From Leptolyngbya sp. PCC 6406 (lineage in GTDB: Bacteria; Cyanobacteriota; Cyanobacteriia; Phormidesmidales; Phormidesmidaceae): DNA of 64,000 nucleotides. A program made the translations under genes and the position numbers. Position 1 is the stretch's first letter. Each line of letters opens with the position of its first letter. Below the pieces are notes generated by a model, which had not been told where the DNA came from, did not search any database, and was given only the letters and a program-made list of their open reading frames with translations. The stretch is taken from the NCBI RefSeq assembly GCF_000332095.2, contig NZ_KI913949.1, positions 2,120,587 through 2,184,586 of the forward strand. The letters run 5' to 3'. Below, piece after piece: positions 8,272-16,959 of the stretch.

Positions 8272-8568
8272 TCATAGTGCAGAACAATATCTGCGCCTAC
8301 TGCTAAGGAAGGTATCCCAACAGGTCCTCACCCATACAATCCCCGCCGCTGGGGCAAAATACCGAGCGCGGTAGTACAGCAGTCCTGTCTCCGCATCCAG
8401 CTCCCGGCCCGTATAGCCAAAGCTGTCGTAGACCAGGTGATTCAGCACCGCACCGCTGTCATCAATCACATCCCGCACCGAACCCTGATGGTCCGTGAGC
8501 ATACGGTGGGTGTCTCAGGCGGCGGTTTCTGTCGCTAGGACCTGGTCGATTTGTGGTCCGTGGAGATA
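8272..8568 (-). pseudogene. RHS-repeat core fragment, broken
   Basis: Read leftward, the sequence gives YLHGPQIDQVLATET, then an in-frame TGA (8515-8517), then the RHS-core pattern LTDHQGSVRDVIDD, LVYDSFGY and GRELDAETGLLYYRARYF. After this the frame shifts, with a GEDLLGY-like continuation in another frame. RHS proteins make large shells that carry polymorphic toxins, and this is the hallmark core region just before the toxin tip. Only about 95 codons remain, with at least one nonsense and one frameshift change, and no toxin domain. The right edge falls inside a large palindrome (8562-8610), which may mark the deletion or insertion joint. Confidence 0.75.
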
Positions 8569-8610
8569 GAGCTGGGTGGTGGGCATTGCCCACCACCCAG
8601 CTCTATCTCC
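8562..8610. repeat. 49-bp perfect palindrome with 24-bp arms
   Basis: Arms 8562-8585 and 8587-8610 are exact reverse complements around a single T. The core GTGGGCA-T-TGCCCAC is shared with shorter palindromes near 7225 and 35485, so this is an extended member of a dispersed family. The left arm includes the last bases of the RHS fragment. It has no T run and is not an ordinary terminator. Confidence 0.8.
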
Positions 8611-8726
8611 CCCACATCTACCCTTCCCCACACAATCTGCCTCCCCATACAGTCCCGCCCCCGCAAACTGCCGAAAACTCCCACCGATGGGGGCACCCCT
8701 GTCACCCCTTCAAGGATTTTCCTAGG

Positions 8727-9940
8727 ATGGGGGAAACGACTGGGGCAGGTGACAAGGTGATGGTGGAATCATTTGTGGGCATCGCCTGGGCGGTGCGATC
8801 GCTGTGGGCGCTGTACCTGCTGACCCAGCCCATCAACTATGGCAACATCGCCTACGAGTACGAAAAAAATTCCTACCCCCTGGCTCTGGCGGATGTGTGG
8901 GCCGACACCCCCGACGCTGAACAGGCGATCGCTTTTCTCCAGCAGCCCGACCCCGAGGCCACCGAGACCCTGGAAATCGACCTGTATTCCAGCTTTGTCC
9001 TCAAGGGGCAAATGCGGAAATATTTTGCCTTTGGGGAGGCGTTGGCTCCGGCCTATCGCGATCGCATGTATGCTGCCATGGATCTACTCACCCGCACCGA
9101 TCCCCTAGCCACCGAAGCTGAAGAACCCCGCAAATTCTGGGAAAACTCCCGCGACGATTGCACCACCCGCATCGATTGTCGCAACACCGACAACCTGCGG
9201 GCCATGCGGGAAACCGCCGTCTATCTGATGGCCGAAACACGGGTAGTGACTACCGCCCGCCAGCGGCGATCGTAGCCCTGGCCCAGCGCCGATTTCCCCG
9301 CCCCGCCGAAATTCGCCGCACCCATCCCCACTACGAAAACTGGCTCCCCGACCAGTATGGCCCCGCCTTTTGGGAAACCCTGTACTTCGGCCACACCTTT
9401 CAGTTGGGCACCTTAGCACGGGGCACAGGGGGCGACTGGGAAGGCTTCCATCTGGCCATGGCCACCGATGCAGGTGTGGCGACGGTGACGGTGACTACCG
9501 ATGGCCCCCACGCGATCGCACAATTTCGCAACCTTGTGCTCTGGCAGGGGCAAGCCGCCCCCACCCTAAATCTGCCCCCAGGGGAACGGGTTGAGCGGCA
9601 GGGGATCACATTCCTCGCGGTCGGTAACACCTGGCTGGCAATTCATCCCTTGGCCGATGGGTTTGCCCTGGAGGTGGGGGAACCGCAAAGCCACGGCAGT
9701 TTTGCTGCTTTTCAAACCGCTGTGGTGGATCGCGCCGCCCTCAGCCTGAGCGGGACACGGCTCACCTATCGCGACTCCCAGGGCCATGAAATCGCCCTAA
9801 ATCGGCATCTCCAGAATGGCTTGCCCCAGGTGTGGCGCGACGGTAGCCGCCATGATTGGCACCATCACTGGCAGACCCCCGATTGGTTCGCGATCGCAGG
9901 TCTCTCGCCACCCGCCGAGATCCCCCGATTGGTGGATTAG
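8727..9940 (+). pseudogene. Conserved hypothetical gene split by a frameshift
   Basis: Two overlapping frames look like one gene. The first (from ATG 8727 or 8760, the latter with AAGGTG just upstream) ends at a TAG at 9273. The second frame carries the rest to 9940. Near 9237-9242 the sequence GAAACACGGG contains a doubled AC. Removing two bases there joins ...YLMAET to GSDYRPPAAIVALAQ... and gives a continuous protein of about 400 aa. The first part is rich in Trp/Tyr and acidic residues; the second has a β-rich look (YFGHTFQLG, GDWEGFHLA, TVTVTTDGPHA). I do not recognise the family. A sequencing error rather than a true mutation is possible. The N-terminus may be truncated, because the region before 8727 is repeat DNA. 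Confidence 0.5.
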
Positions 9941-10017
9941 AGCCTTGGCAACTTGCAGTTGAGGGGCGGTTGGCAGCGCCGATTGTGGGAGCACCCAATT
10001 CGTAGTAAGGCCGACTT

Positions 10018-10123
10018 TATAGCGGTTCTCCCTCGGGTTAAGTACAGGCAAGGGGCTTAAGCCCCTTGTTCGCCGAAGTGTCATTCAGTTGAGGTATACC
10101 CCATACATGAGGGAGCCGCTATA
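10018..10123. mobile_element. MITE-like element with TATAGCGG ends
   Basis: About 106 bp are bounded by inverted ends: TATAGCGGTTCTCCCTC on the left pairs with GAGGGAGCCGCTATA on the right (one mismatch and one bulge). A perfect inner palindrome, AAGGGGCTTAAGCCCCTT, is at 10050-10068. The TA at the tips and the absence of a coding sequence fit a non-autonomous element moved by an IS630/Tc1-like transposase that targets TA. No such transposase is in the window. Confidence 0.6.
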
Positions 10124-10232
10124 GCCCGCATGTGGGTGTTGGATTCCACTGCGTTCTACCCAAACCGCCAAATAATCAAATATTTTTGATTTCATTGCCG
10201 AAGCTTAGAACACCCCATAACTCTGTTGTCTG

Positions 10233-10553
10233 TCAACGCTTAGGGCGGGAGGGGTGATTCCGGGGGGGGGATTGAGTCCGGGACGTGGATGTTGGTTTAG
10301 AAGGGGAAGCTTGAGAGCGAGAGGAGGTCGTGGATTGAGGGCGGGAGGCTTGAGGGCATTTGGGCGGTTGTCCCGGCACATTGATGGGGGGTGGGCACTT
10401 GTCCTGATTCTCCTCCAGGGTTGGGAGGGGAGCAGCTTGGACCGGGAGCCAAGTAGGCGCGATCAGGCTACCACCCAATAGCATCAGGGTAATGGGTGCA
10501 GTCGCCCAGGGACGGAGTTTCATCTTGATGATCTTCATAGTCGAGGGTTGCAT
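10233..10553 (-). CDS. Small secreted Pro/Ser-rich protein
   Basis: This 106-aa protein has a clear Sec signal. A basic start (MKIIKMKLRPW) is followed by a hydrophobic stretch and a likely cleavage after VQAA (about residue 41). The mature part has two Cys (CPPP and CPQA) in a short Pro-rich patch and then a Ser/Pro/Thr/Arg tail of low complexity. Earlier Mets at 1, 6 and 11 make the exact start uncertain. No family was recognised. It lies just beyond the five-repeat secreted protein in the same direction, but the 44-bp gap and different style do not prove an operon. It should act in the periplasm or outside. Confidence 0.6.
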   Translation of the reverse strand: MQPSTMKIIKMKLRPWATAPITLMLLGGSLIAPTWLPVQAAPLPTLEENQDKCPPPINVPGQPPKCPQASRPQSTTSSRSQASPSKPTSTSRTQSPPRNHPSRPKR

Positions 10554-10597
10554 AACTGAGGCAGCTCCGAGGAATATATCTGAGAAAGAGATCTGAA

Positions 10598-12250
10598 TTA
10601 ATTCGTAATTTCTATGTTCAATCCATCAGGATTTGCGAAGTTCAGGATAGCGTCGTCGGTATGGCACCAGTTAATTCCCCTGTCATCATAGGAGAGGGCT
10701 GAGGGAGAGTCGCTATCGGTATAGAAAATCCCTAGCACATCATAGGTCGCACAGTCGCCTGAGGCAGTGGCGCTAATCGGAATTAAAACAACAAAATCTT
10801 CACTAGGGCCAAGATCAAACATGAGCTGATCCAGCCCCCAAGTCTCTGATTCAGAGGGACTAATATACAACTCAGACAAAAACATATCTGTGGTGTTTTG
10901 TATCGTCACTCGTTGGGTCGGTCCGTTGCCAATGGGGATTTGTTCAGTATTGCAGAGATCTACTGTTGTCACTGTTCCTTGATAAACGTCCCTCTCGGTC
11001 AGTTCCCCACTAATATCCACCCCTTCTGCAAGAAAAAATCCGGTTATATCAAAATCACATTGACTCAGATCAGGGCTGACTAAAGATAGGGGAAACTGAA
11101 AATGCTCATAGGGGCCGAGATAGACTTGTCCCAGTAAATCAATCTGGTTCTCTACTGTTGTAGGCTCACCTGCCGGAGCCACTACTAATGCCAACACCGT
11201 AGAGTTGTTGGTGTTAATGACCCGAATGAAGCTGTCTTCTGGATGGTAGAGATCGTTAGGCAGAAAGACAATAGCGTCCTCTTCTGCCTCCAGAAGGCAT
11301 AGATCCATGAGCCAGAATGTCGCCTGTCTTGTTAGTGTCCCATCGTCACCGGCAGGAGCAAACAGCCCCGCGACATCATAGATACAGTCGTCCCCAGAGT
11401 AAGGAACCGCAACGTCAACTACTTCCTGATCAGGAATGGGTTGATAAAGGAAATCTTCTCCCCAGGTATCACTGGCGCTGGGGGAGATATACAGAGACAG
11501 CAAGTTTTGGCCGGAAAAGTTAAAGACGGGTACCTGATACGCGAAGGTCTCTTCTAAGGTGTCGAGAGTTTCGGACAGAAAGACAACTGCCTCCGCTTCT
11601 GCCTCCAGAAGGCATAGATCAATCGGCGACAAGATGGCCTGACTTGTCAGTGTCCCATCACCACCGGTAGGGGCAAACAGTCCCAAGACATCATAGTTAC
11701 AGTCGTCCGCAGAGAAAGGAACCGCAACGTCAACGACTTCCTGATCAGGAATGGCCTGATAGAGGAGATTTTCTCCCCAGGTATCGCTGGTGCTGGGGGC
11801 GATATACAGAAACTGCAAATCTTGGCCGGAAAAGTTAACGACGGGCACTTGATACGCGAAGGTCTCTTCGAAGGTGGCGAGAGTTTCGGGCAAAAAGACA
11901 ACCTCCGCTTCTGCCTCCAGAAGGCATAGATCAATCGGCGGCAAGATGGCCTGACTTGTCAGTGTCCCATCACCACCGGCGGGGGCAAACAGCCCCAAGA
12001 CATCGTAGAGACAATCCTCTCCATTGCGTGGGACTGCAACGAACATCTCTTCCTGATCGGGAATAACCTGATAGAGGAGATCTTCTCCCCAGGTATCACT
12101 GGTGCTGGGGGCGATATACAGGTACTGCAAGTCTTGGCCAGAGAGGTTGGAAACTGGCACTTGGTACTCGTCGGCTTGGGCAGCAAGGGCGAATCCCCCC
12201 CACATCAACCCGCCTAAAATCGCACCCTGGACATAACCATACTGAGTCAT
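10598..12250 (-). CDS. Secreted protein made of five tandem repeats
   Basis: This is a 550-aa protein. The start at 12250 was chosen because it gives a signal peptide (MTQYGYVQGAILGGLMWGG...AAQA); the frame is open further upstream but there overlaps the TIR gene. The mature part is five copies of a module of about 95 residues. Each carries NxSGQDLxxLYIAPS and DTWGEDLLYQ, then DCxYDVLGLFA and IDLC. Two Cys per module sit near DC.YD and DLC and could form a disulfide. Modules 1-3 are nearly identical in protein and DNA; modules 4 and 5 are diverged. The pattern resembles a widespread uncharacterised domain of secreted bacterial proteins. The gene begins 76 bp after the triple-TIR gene, so the two probably form one leftward unit. 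Function is unknown; binding or adhesion at the cell surface is a guess. Confidence 0.75.
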   Translation of the reverse strand: MTQYGYVQGAILGGLMWGGFALAAQADEYQVPVSNLSGQDLQYLYIAPSTSDTWGEDLLYQVIPDQEEMFVAVPRNGEDCLYDVLGLFAPAGGDGTLTSQAILPPIDLCLLEAEAEVVFLPETLATFEETFAYQVPVVNFSGQDLQFLYIAPSTSDTWGENLLYQAIPDQEVVDVAVPFSADDCNYDVLGLFAPTGGDGTLTSQAILSPIDLCLLEAEAEAVVFLSETLDTLEETFAYQVPVFNFSGQNLLSLYISPSASDTWGEDFLYQPIPDQEVVDVAVPYSGDDCIYDVAGLFAPAGDDGTLTRQATFWLMDLCLLEAEEDAIVFLPNDLYHPEDSFIRVINTNNSTVLALVVAPAGEPTTVENQIDLLGQVYLGPYEHFQFPLSLVSPDLSQCDFDITGFFLAEGVDISGELTERDVYQGTVTTVDLCNTEQIPIGNGPTQRVTIQNTTDMFLSELYISPSESETWGLDQLMFDLGPSEDFVVLIPISATASGDCATYDVLGIFYTDSDSPSALSYDDRGINWCHTDDAILNFANPDGLNIEITN

Positions 12251-12326
12251 CGGTAAACCTAAACCTTTATAAGAATCAAGAACGTGAAGCTGATCTTCAG
12301 CCGCTTGCCACCTTGGGGGGTGTGGT

Positions 12327-15300
12327 CTAGCTGGATTCAGCCGGTTGGGAGGGGCGGATTTTGCGATCGCAACGACGGCGATCGCCCTGAGTAATCTTGG
12401 GACTCTGGCGCAAATAGGGCTGAATCCGCTCACAAGCTCGGGTCAGCACCGTATCCAGGGAATCAATCGGCCAGTGACGGGCGGTGCCATTGTCTGCAAT
12501 CGTGGTCAGGACTTGACCATCGGCACTCACCTTGGCCGAGATAATGGCGGCATTATAGAGCTGATACTGACTCAGCTCCTGCCCCTTCAGGTTCCACAGA
12601 CGCGCTGAACCATCCCGAGAAGTGGTGACCAAACGGTCTGTCCCACTGACAAAAACCACACTGGTCACATCCCCCCGATGCCCTTCCAGTTCCCCCATTT
12701 GCTTACCAGTGCTCACATCCCAGATTTTCACCGTGCGATCCTTAGAGGCCGTTGCCAACAGCGCCCCATCATGACTAAAGGCTGAGGCTTCGACCCAATC
12801 CAGATGGCCCTTGAGCACCTGCTGAAGGCGGCCATCTCTGGACCAAACCCTGACCGTCTGGTCTGTGGAACTGGTGGCCAGGGTTTGGCCATCGGGACTA
12901 AAGCTGATATGGCCCACCCAACCGGAATGCCCCTCAAAGCTGGCTAGAGCCTTACCCTGCAATGTCCAGAGCTTGGCTGTCCCATCCGCAGCACTAGTCG
13001 CCAGTTCAGCGCCATCGGGGCTAAATTGCAAGGCGGCAAGGTAATTGCCGCCATGGGCTTGAAACTGCTCCACCAACTGCCCCTGCAAATTCCACAGGGA
13101 TACCGTGCCATCCCAAGTGCCCGTAGCCAGGAGATCCGTTGTCGGGCTCAATACCGCTCCCCTCGCCCCAGCTTCAGACGGCAAGGTCGCTATTAATTGA
13201 GCCTCCCGATCCCACAGCTTGACACTGCCATCGCCGTGCTCAGCCAGAACGTAGCCCGCCTCCCCCTGCAAGCGCATATCCCGAATCTGGGCATCCTCAG
13301 GTATCTCTAGCGTCGCCCGGGTTTCCCGAGACAGATCCCAAAGCCGTACTGTGCGATCGTCAGAACCGCTGATCAGGCGCTCCTCGTCAGCACTCATCCG
13401 CACCCGATACACCTGAGCCTGGTGGCCAATCAACGCCAGGGGTTCAGACTCGTCTAAGTTCCAGGCCACCACTCGGCCATCATCGTAGGCAATGGCCATG
13501 GTCTGCCCCGTAGCCGCTAGATCAATATCCATTACATAGCCATCTAGAGGCCATTGCCGTAATTCGTTGCCCTGCAAGTCCCATTCCCGTAGCGTCTGGT
13601 CCCAGGCAGCCGTAAATACAGAGGTCGCATCGGGGCTAAAATGGGCCGCCAATACTTCTCCTTCCCCATGGGGCAATTGGCGGTAGCGTTGCTCCTGCAA
13701 ATTCCAGAGATGGGCCAGACCATCGTCGCCATAATCTGTTGCAATCACATGCTGTCCATCGGCACTGATCTGGACATCATTGATTACCCCGCCCTGGGTG
13801 GATAGGGTTTGCAGTCGCTCACCCTCCGTTGACCACAGGTAGACGTTGCCCGTTCCAGAAGCCGTCACGATGTGCTGTCCACCCGAACTCACCCCCACCC
13901 GAACCATCCACTCCCCAGGGATGTCAAAATCCGCGATTCCCTCGCCCGCCAAGGTCCAAGCCTGAACGGGCTGGCCCTCGGCTGCGGTGAGAAGAGTCTG
14001 ACCATCGGCACTGAACTGGACTTGAAAAACCTGCTCCTCAGAGATGGAAAACGTCCTGATCCGGCTCTGAGAGACCATATCCCAAACCTCGACAGTACCG
14101 TTCCGGTTCCCGATGGCCAGATAGCGTTCATCGGGGCTCAGATCGATGGCATAGATAGGAGCCTCCCCTTCGATGCGATTGTGTTCCTGAACCTCTTGCT
14201 CCGCCTGTCGCAACACCCCAGAGATCTGACTCTGCAAATATTGGGGAGGAAAAAGCCACATCTGCTGAAGTTTGAGCCCCGCCAAGGAGCTGGCCACCAG
14301 TGCCTCAAAAGGCTGGTTATCCCGCAAATTAGCTTCGGCCTCAATGGCCAAGGACTGAATCGCATGGACCTGGGTAGCCCGCCACTCAATTCCGGCCACC
14401 AATACCAGTACCGAGATCAGCGGTGCCCCAATCGCTGTCATCAAGGTCAGGCGCTGGGAAACACGGCGGGCCTTGGCTTCTTGCTCCGCCCGTTGCTCCG
14501 CCTGCCGACGGGCCTCCGCCTCCGCCTGTCGCTGGGCTTCGGCGGCCTCAGCCAACTGCTGGGCCTGCTCTAGTTCCCGTTGGCGACGGGCTTCCGCCTC
14601 CTGTTGCAGGCGATCGCTGAGGGCTTGACTGGTGGTGATAAACGCCTTTTGCAGCGCCGTGGGTGCAGGTTGCTTAGCCCGCTCCTCGGCCATCTGGAAC
14701 CAGTCTTGGGCAATCACCAACTCCGTTCCCCGCAGAAGCAGATCCTCAGTTTGTGCTTGGGCCTGCCATTCCAGCGATCGCTGGGACCACTTGGTGTGAC
14801 CATGGACATGGTCGCGATCGGTGTCCAGTGTCCGGATCAACTCACTGAAGGTACTCAGGAACTCAGTACTATCCGGTCGGAAATCAATCCAGGGCACCTG
14901 GGCCAATTCTGGGGGGAGGGCTGCCCCATCGATCCCCTGCCACAGCACCGTCACCACCCGCTTGTTGAGCTGGGCCGCATAGTCCACCTGATCCAGACAA
15001 CCGTTAGCCTGCACCGCCCGAGGCGATAGGACAACCACAATGTTGTCCGACATCTCAATGCCGCGATCAATCTCCGGCTGCAAGTCCTCACTGGCCGTAA
15101 TGCTCTCCTGATCAAACCAGGTTGTCTTGCCCTGGGTTTGCAAGGCATCATTAAGCTGACGGGCAAAGTCTACATCCGTCGGCGAGTAGGCAATAAAGAC
15201 ATCCAGCGACGTTGCCGGGGGCTGACGCAGGCTTTCTGCAATGTACGCTTCAGTCAGGGGGGTAGGCAGATTCTGGGTTCGTTGCCTCGCCACCTTCAGC

Positions 15301-16517
15301 CAAGCCTCCGCCCTGCGCAGGTCGTATCCCCGTAGCAGCAGACTGGCATTATCGTTCTGCTGTTGCCATTTCAGGGCTCGGATCAACAACCCCTTATGCT
15401 GGCTGTAGTAGTCAGCATCCTGACGCAGAATTTTGACCAACTGACTTTCATCCAGCCAATAGTCCTGCTCCTCTACATTGTCCGTCAGGTCAATGTAGTG
15501 CAGCTCCCGCAAAACCGTCGGCACCACCTCGGGATCCGTGGCCGTCACCAATACTGGAATCACCCGCTTATTGAGAGACAGGGCATAGTTAAGCTCCTGC
15601 TGGCAAAAGGAAGACTGCAAAGAGTCCGGAGACAGCAGATACACCAGATTATCCGCCTGCTCAATCCCCCGCAGAATCGCTTTCTCAAAGGCTTCACCCG
15701 TTTGGATATCGGTGGTATTGGTCCAAACGGTAAACCCCTCCCGCCTGAGGCTATTGCGGATTTTCTGCATCACCGCCTGATTCTCTTGGGCATAGGACAG
15801 GAATACCTGAGTCATCAGGCTGTTGGCCTGTTTGATGCTTTCCGTGATGTACTCACAGTGCAAATCCGTCGGAAAACAGGGGGGTTGTTCCTCCTGAAAT
15901 CGAGTCGTGAGCCAAGCTTCTCCCTGTTGCCGCTCCTCACCGATGAGCAGATAGCGCGACTGTTTTTGACCCCGCTTCCAGGTCAGCGCCCGATCTAGCA
16001 AATAGGTGTGCTGATGCACATAGGCATGATGGCGCTCCATCAACCCCAGCAAACCCGTCAGCGCCTGATCAAAATCGTCCATCCCCTCCCGGAAATAGAC
16101 CCAGTTGATCTTGCCAATCTCCGGGTGCATATTCGCAAAGCTAGAATGCAACCCCTTGGCTGTATAGGCGTCCCAATCCCCATCGCTCCCGTGGGGATTG
16201 CGCTGCTGCCAGATCTCGCGGCTAATCTGCTCAACATGGAGTAGAGGAATGATGCGCTTGCGGCATTTCAGGGCCAGCTCCACCTCCTTGCCACAGTAGG
16301 GAGAGTTCACAGAGTGGGGAGCAATAATAAAAAGGAAGTTATCCGATGCTTCGATCCCCGCATCAATTTGATTTTGAAAATCCACCCCCAGGGGAATATC
16401 TTCAAAGTCAAACCAGACCTTGCGATCGCGCTCAATTAAATGCTGATAGAGTTTAGCGGCAAAAGCCTTGCTATCGGCCCGCCCATAGGAAATGAATGCA
16501 TCCTGAAATACCGCCAT
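12327..16517 (-). CDS. Triple-TIR, transmembrane, 14-WD40 repeat protein
   Basis: This is a 1396-aa protein. TIR domains begin at about residues 5, 236 and 438. Each is followed by a recurring linker with ALxW, LLxG and AWL motifs. The αC motif carrying the NADase Glu reads C-G-K-E (C75, E78) in TIR1, C-Q-Q-E (C305, E308) in TIR2 and C-L-D-Q (C507, Q510) in TIR3, so TIR3 has lost the Glu. A charged Ala/Glu/Arg coiled coil (635-685), one membrane helix (about 690-710) and 14 WD40 repeats (about 765-1350, enough for two seven-blade propellers) follow. The tail resembles other cyanobacterial WD40 signalling proteins. No NACHT or other NTPase domain is visible. TIR domains act as NAD-consuming enzymes or scaffolds in bacterial immunity. 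The TIR part should be cytoplasmic if the propellers are outside, or the reverse. Neighbours are a SLATT-lysozyme fusion upstream and a secreted repeat protein downstream. Confidence 0.88.
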   Translation of the reverse strand: MAVFQDAFISYGRADSKAFAAKLYQHLIERDRKVWFDFEDIPLGVDFQNQIDAGIEASDNFLFIIAPHSVNSPYCGKEVELALKCRKRIIPLLHVEQISREIWQQRNPHGSDGDWDAYTAKGLHSSFANMHPEIGKINWVYFREGMDDFDQALTGLLGLMERHHAYVHQHTYLLDRALTWKRGQKQSRYLLIGEERQQGEAWLTTRFQEEQPPCFPTDLHCEYITESIKQANSLMTQVFLSYAQENQAVMQKIRNSLRREGFTVWTNTTDIQTGEAFEKAILRGIEQADNLVYLLSPDSLQSSFCQQELNYALSLNKRVIPVLVTATDPEVVPTVLRELHYIDLTDNVEEQDYWLDESQLVKILRQDADYYSQHKGLLIRALKWQQQNDNASLLLRGYDLRRAEAWLKVARQRTQNLPTPLTEAYIAESLRQPPATSLDVFIAYSPTDVDFARQLNDALQTQGKTTWFDQESITASEDLQPEIDRGIEMSDNIVVVLSPRAVQANGCLDQVDYAAQLNKRVVTVLWQGIDGAALPPELAQVPWIDFRPDSTEFLSTFSELIRTLDTDRDHVHGHTKWSQRSLEWQAQAQTEDLLLRGTELVIAQDWFQMAEERAKQPAPTALQKAFITTSQALSDRLQQEAEARRQRELEQAQQLAEAAEAQRQAEAEARRQAEQRAEQEAKARRVSQRLTLMTAIGAPLISVLVLVAGIEWRATQVHAIQSLAIEAEANLRDNQPFEALVASSLAGLKLQQMWLFPPQYLQSQISGVLRQAEQEVQEHNRIEGEAPIYAIDLSPDERYLAIGNRNGTVEVWDMVSQSRIRTFSISEEQVFQVQFSADGQTLLTAAEGQPVQAWTLAGEGIADFDIPGEWMVRVGVSSGGQHIVTASGTGNVYLWSTEGERLQTLSTQGGVINDVQISADGQHVIATDYGDDGLAHLWNLQEQRYRQLPHGEGEVLAAHFSPDATSVFTAAWDQTLREWDLQGNELRQWPLDGYVMDIDLAATGQTMAIAYDDGRVVAWNLDESEPLALIGHQAQVYRVRMSADEERLISGSDDRTVRLWDLSRETRATLEIPEDAQIRDMRLQGEAGYVLAEHGDGSVKLWDREAQLIATLPSEAGARGAVLSPTTDLLATGTWDGTVSLWNLQGQLVEQFQAHGGNYLAALQFSPDGAELATSAADGTAKLWTLQGKALASFEGHSGWVGHISFSPDGQTLATSSTDQTVRVWSRDGRLQQVLKGHLDWVEASAFSHDGALLATASKDRTVKIWDVSTGKQMGELEGHRGDVTSVVFVSGTDRLVTTSRDGSARLWNLKGQELSQYQLYNAAIISAKVSADGQVLTTIADNGTARHWPIDSLDTVLTRACERIQPYLRQSPKITQGDRRRCDRKIRPSQPAESS

Positions 16518-16555
16518 GACACCCCTACTTGGTTAACTGACAAAACATCAGTATC

Positions 16556-16659
16556 TGTAGGATGCGTATAGCCTACGGCATAGCTACGCTAAAGCGTCAG
16601 CGAACGCATCAAATCCTCGTGGAATGATGCGTTACGGCTCCGCCTAACAGCATCCTACA
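16556..16659. repeat. 104-bp GTAGGATGCG inverted-repeat element
   Basis: Ends TGTAGGATG and CATCCTACA are exact inverted repeats. The inside has further GATGCGT/ACGCATC dyads and GCGTTACG-type motifs. It fills most of the gap between the small coiled-coil gene and the TIR gene. Elements of this look are dispersed in cyanobacterial genomes, and a partial relative is near 34315-34350. It could form a strong hairpin in the transcript. Confidence 0.65.
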
Positions 16660-16677
16660 ACCTGGTACACCATTCCC

Positions 16678-16959
16678 TTACTGGCTAAAGGAATTGCTAT
16701 TGGTGGGGGCTGCCATGCCCACGGTGGCAAGGCGCTGAATCAACAAATGCTGCTGCTCAATAATGGATGTGTGTTGCTGGGATAGGGCAATCATGGAGGT
16801 AATTGAATCCTGTTGTCGTTCGGCAAAGAGACGCAGTTCTCTGACCTCTGACCTCAGCGCCGTCAATTCTTGAACGAGGGGGTCAGGGGTAGGCGCGAGT
16901 TGGGGCTCGGGGGCCACGTCTATCGTTGATTCAATGCCAGTGTCAATTGCGGTTTCCAT
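16678..16959 (-). CDS. Small coiled-coil protein
   Basis: This is a 93-aa acidic protein. Residues about 25-80 form a coiled coil (VQELTALRSEVRELRLFAE and a following Gln/His-rich segment). There are no membrane helices. Its ATG shares a base with the TGA of the SLATT-lysozyme gene (TGATG junction), so the two are translationally coupled and very likely partners. I do not recognise a family. By analogy with small genes downstream of lysis genes it could modulate the large protein, but this is inference only. Confidence 0.65.
   Translation of the reverse strand: METAIDTGIESTIDVAPEPQLAPTPDPLVQELTALRSEVRELRLFAERQQDSITSMIALSQQHTSIIEQQHLLIQRLATVGMAAPTNSNSFSQ

Noticed and set aside
12327-16517. 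STAND-type NACHT or AAA NTPase in the TIR protein
   Set aside because: No Walker A or B motif was found between the TIR domains and the WD40 repeats.
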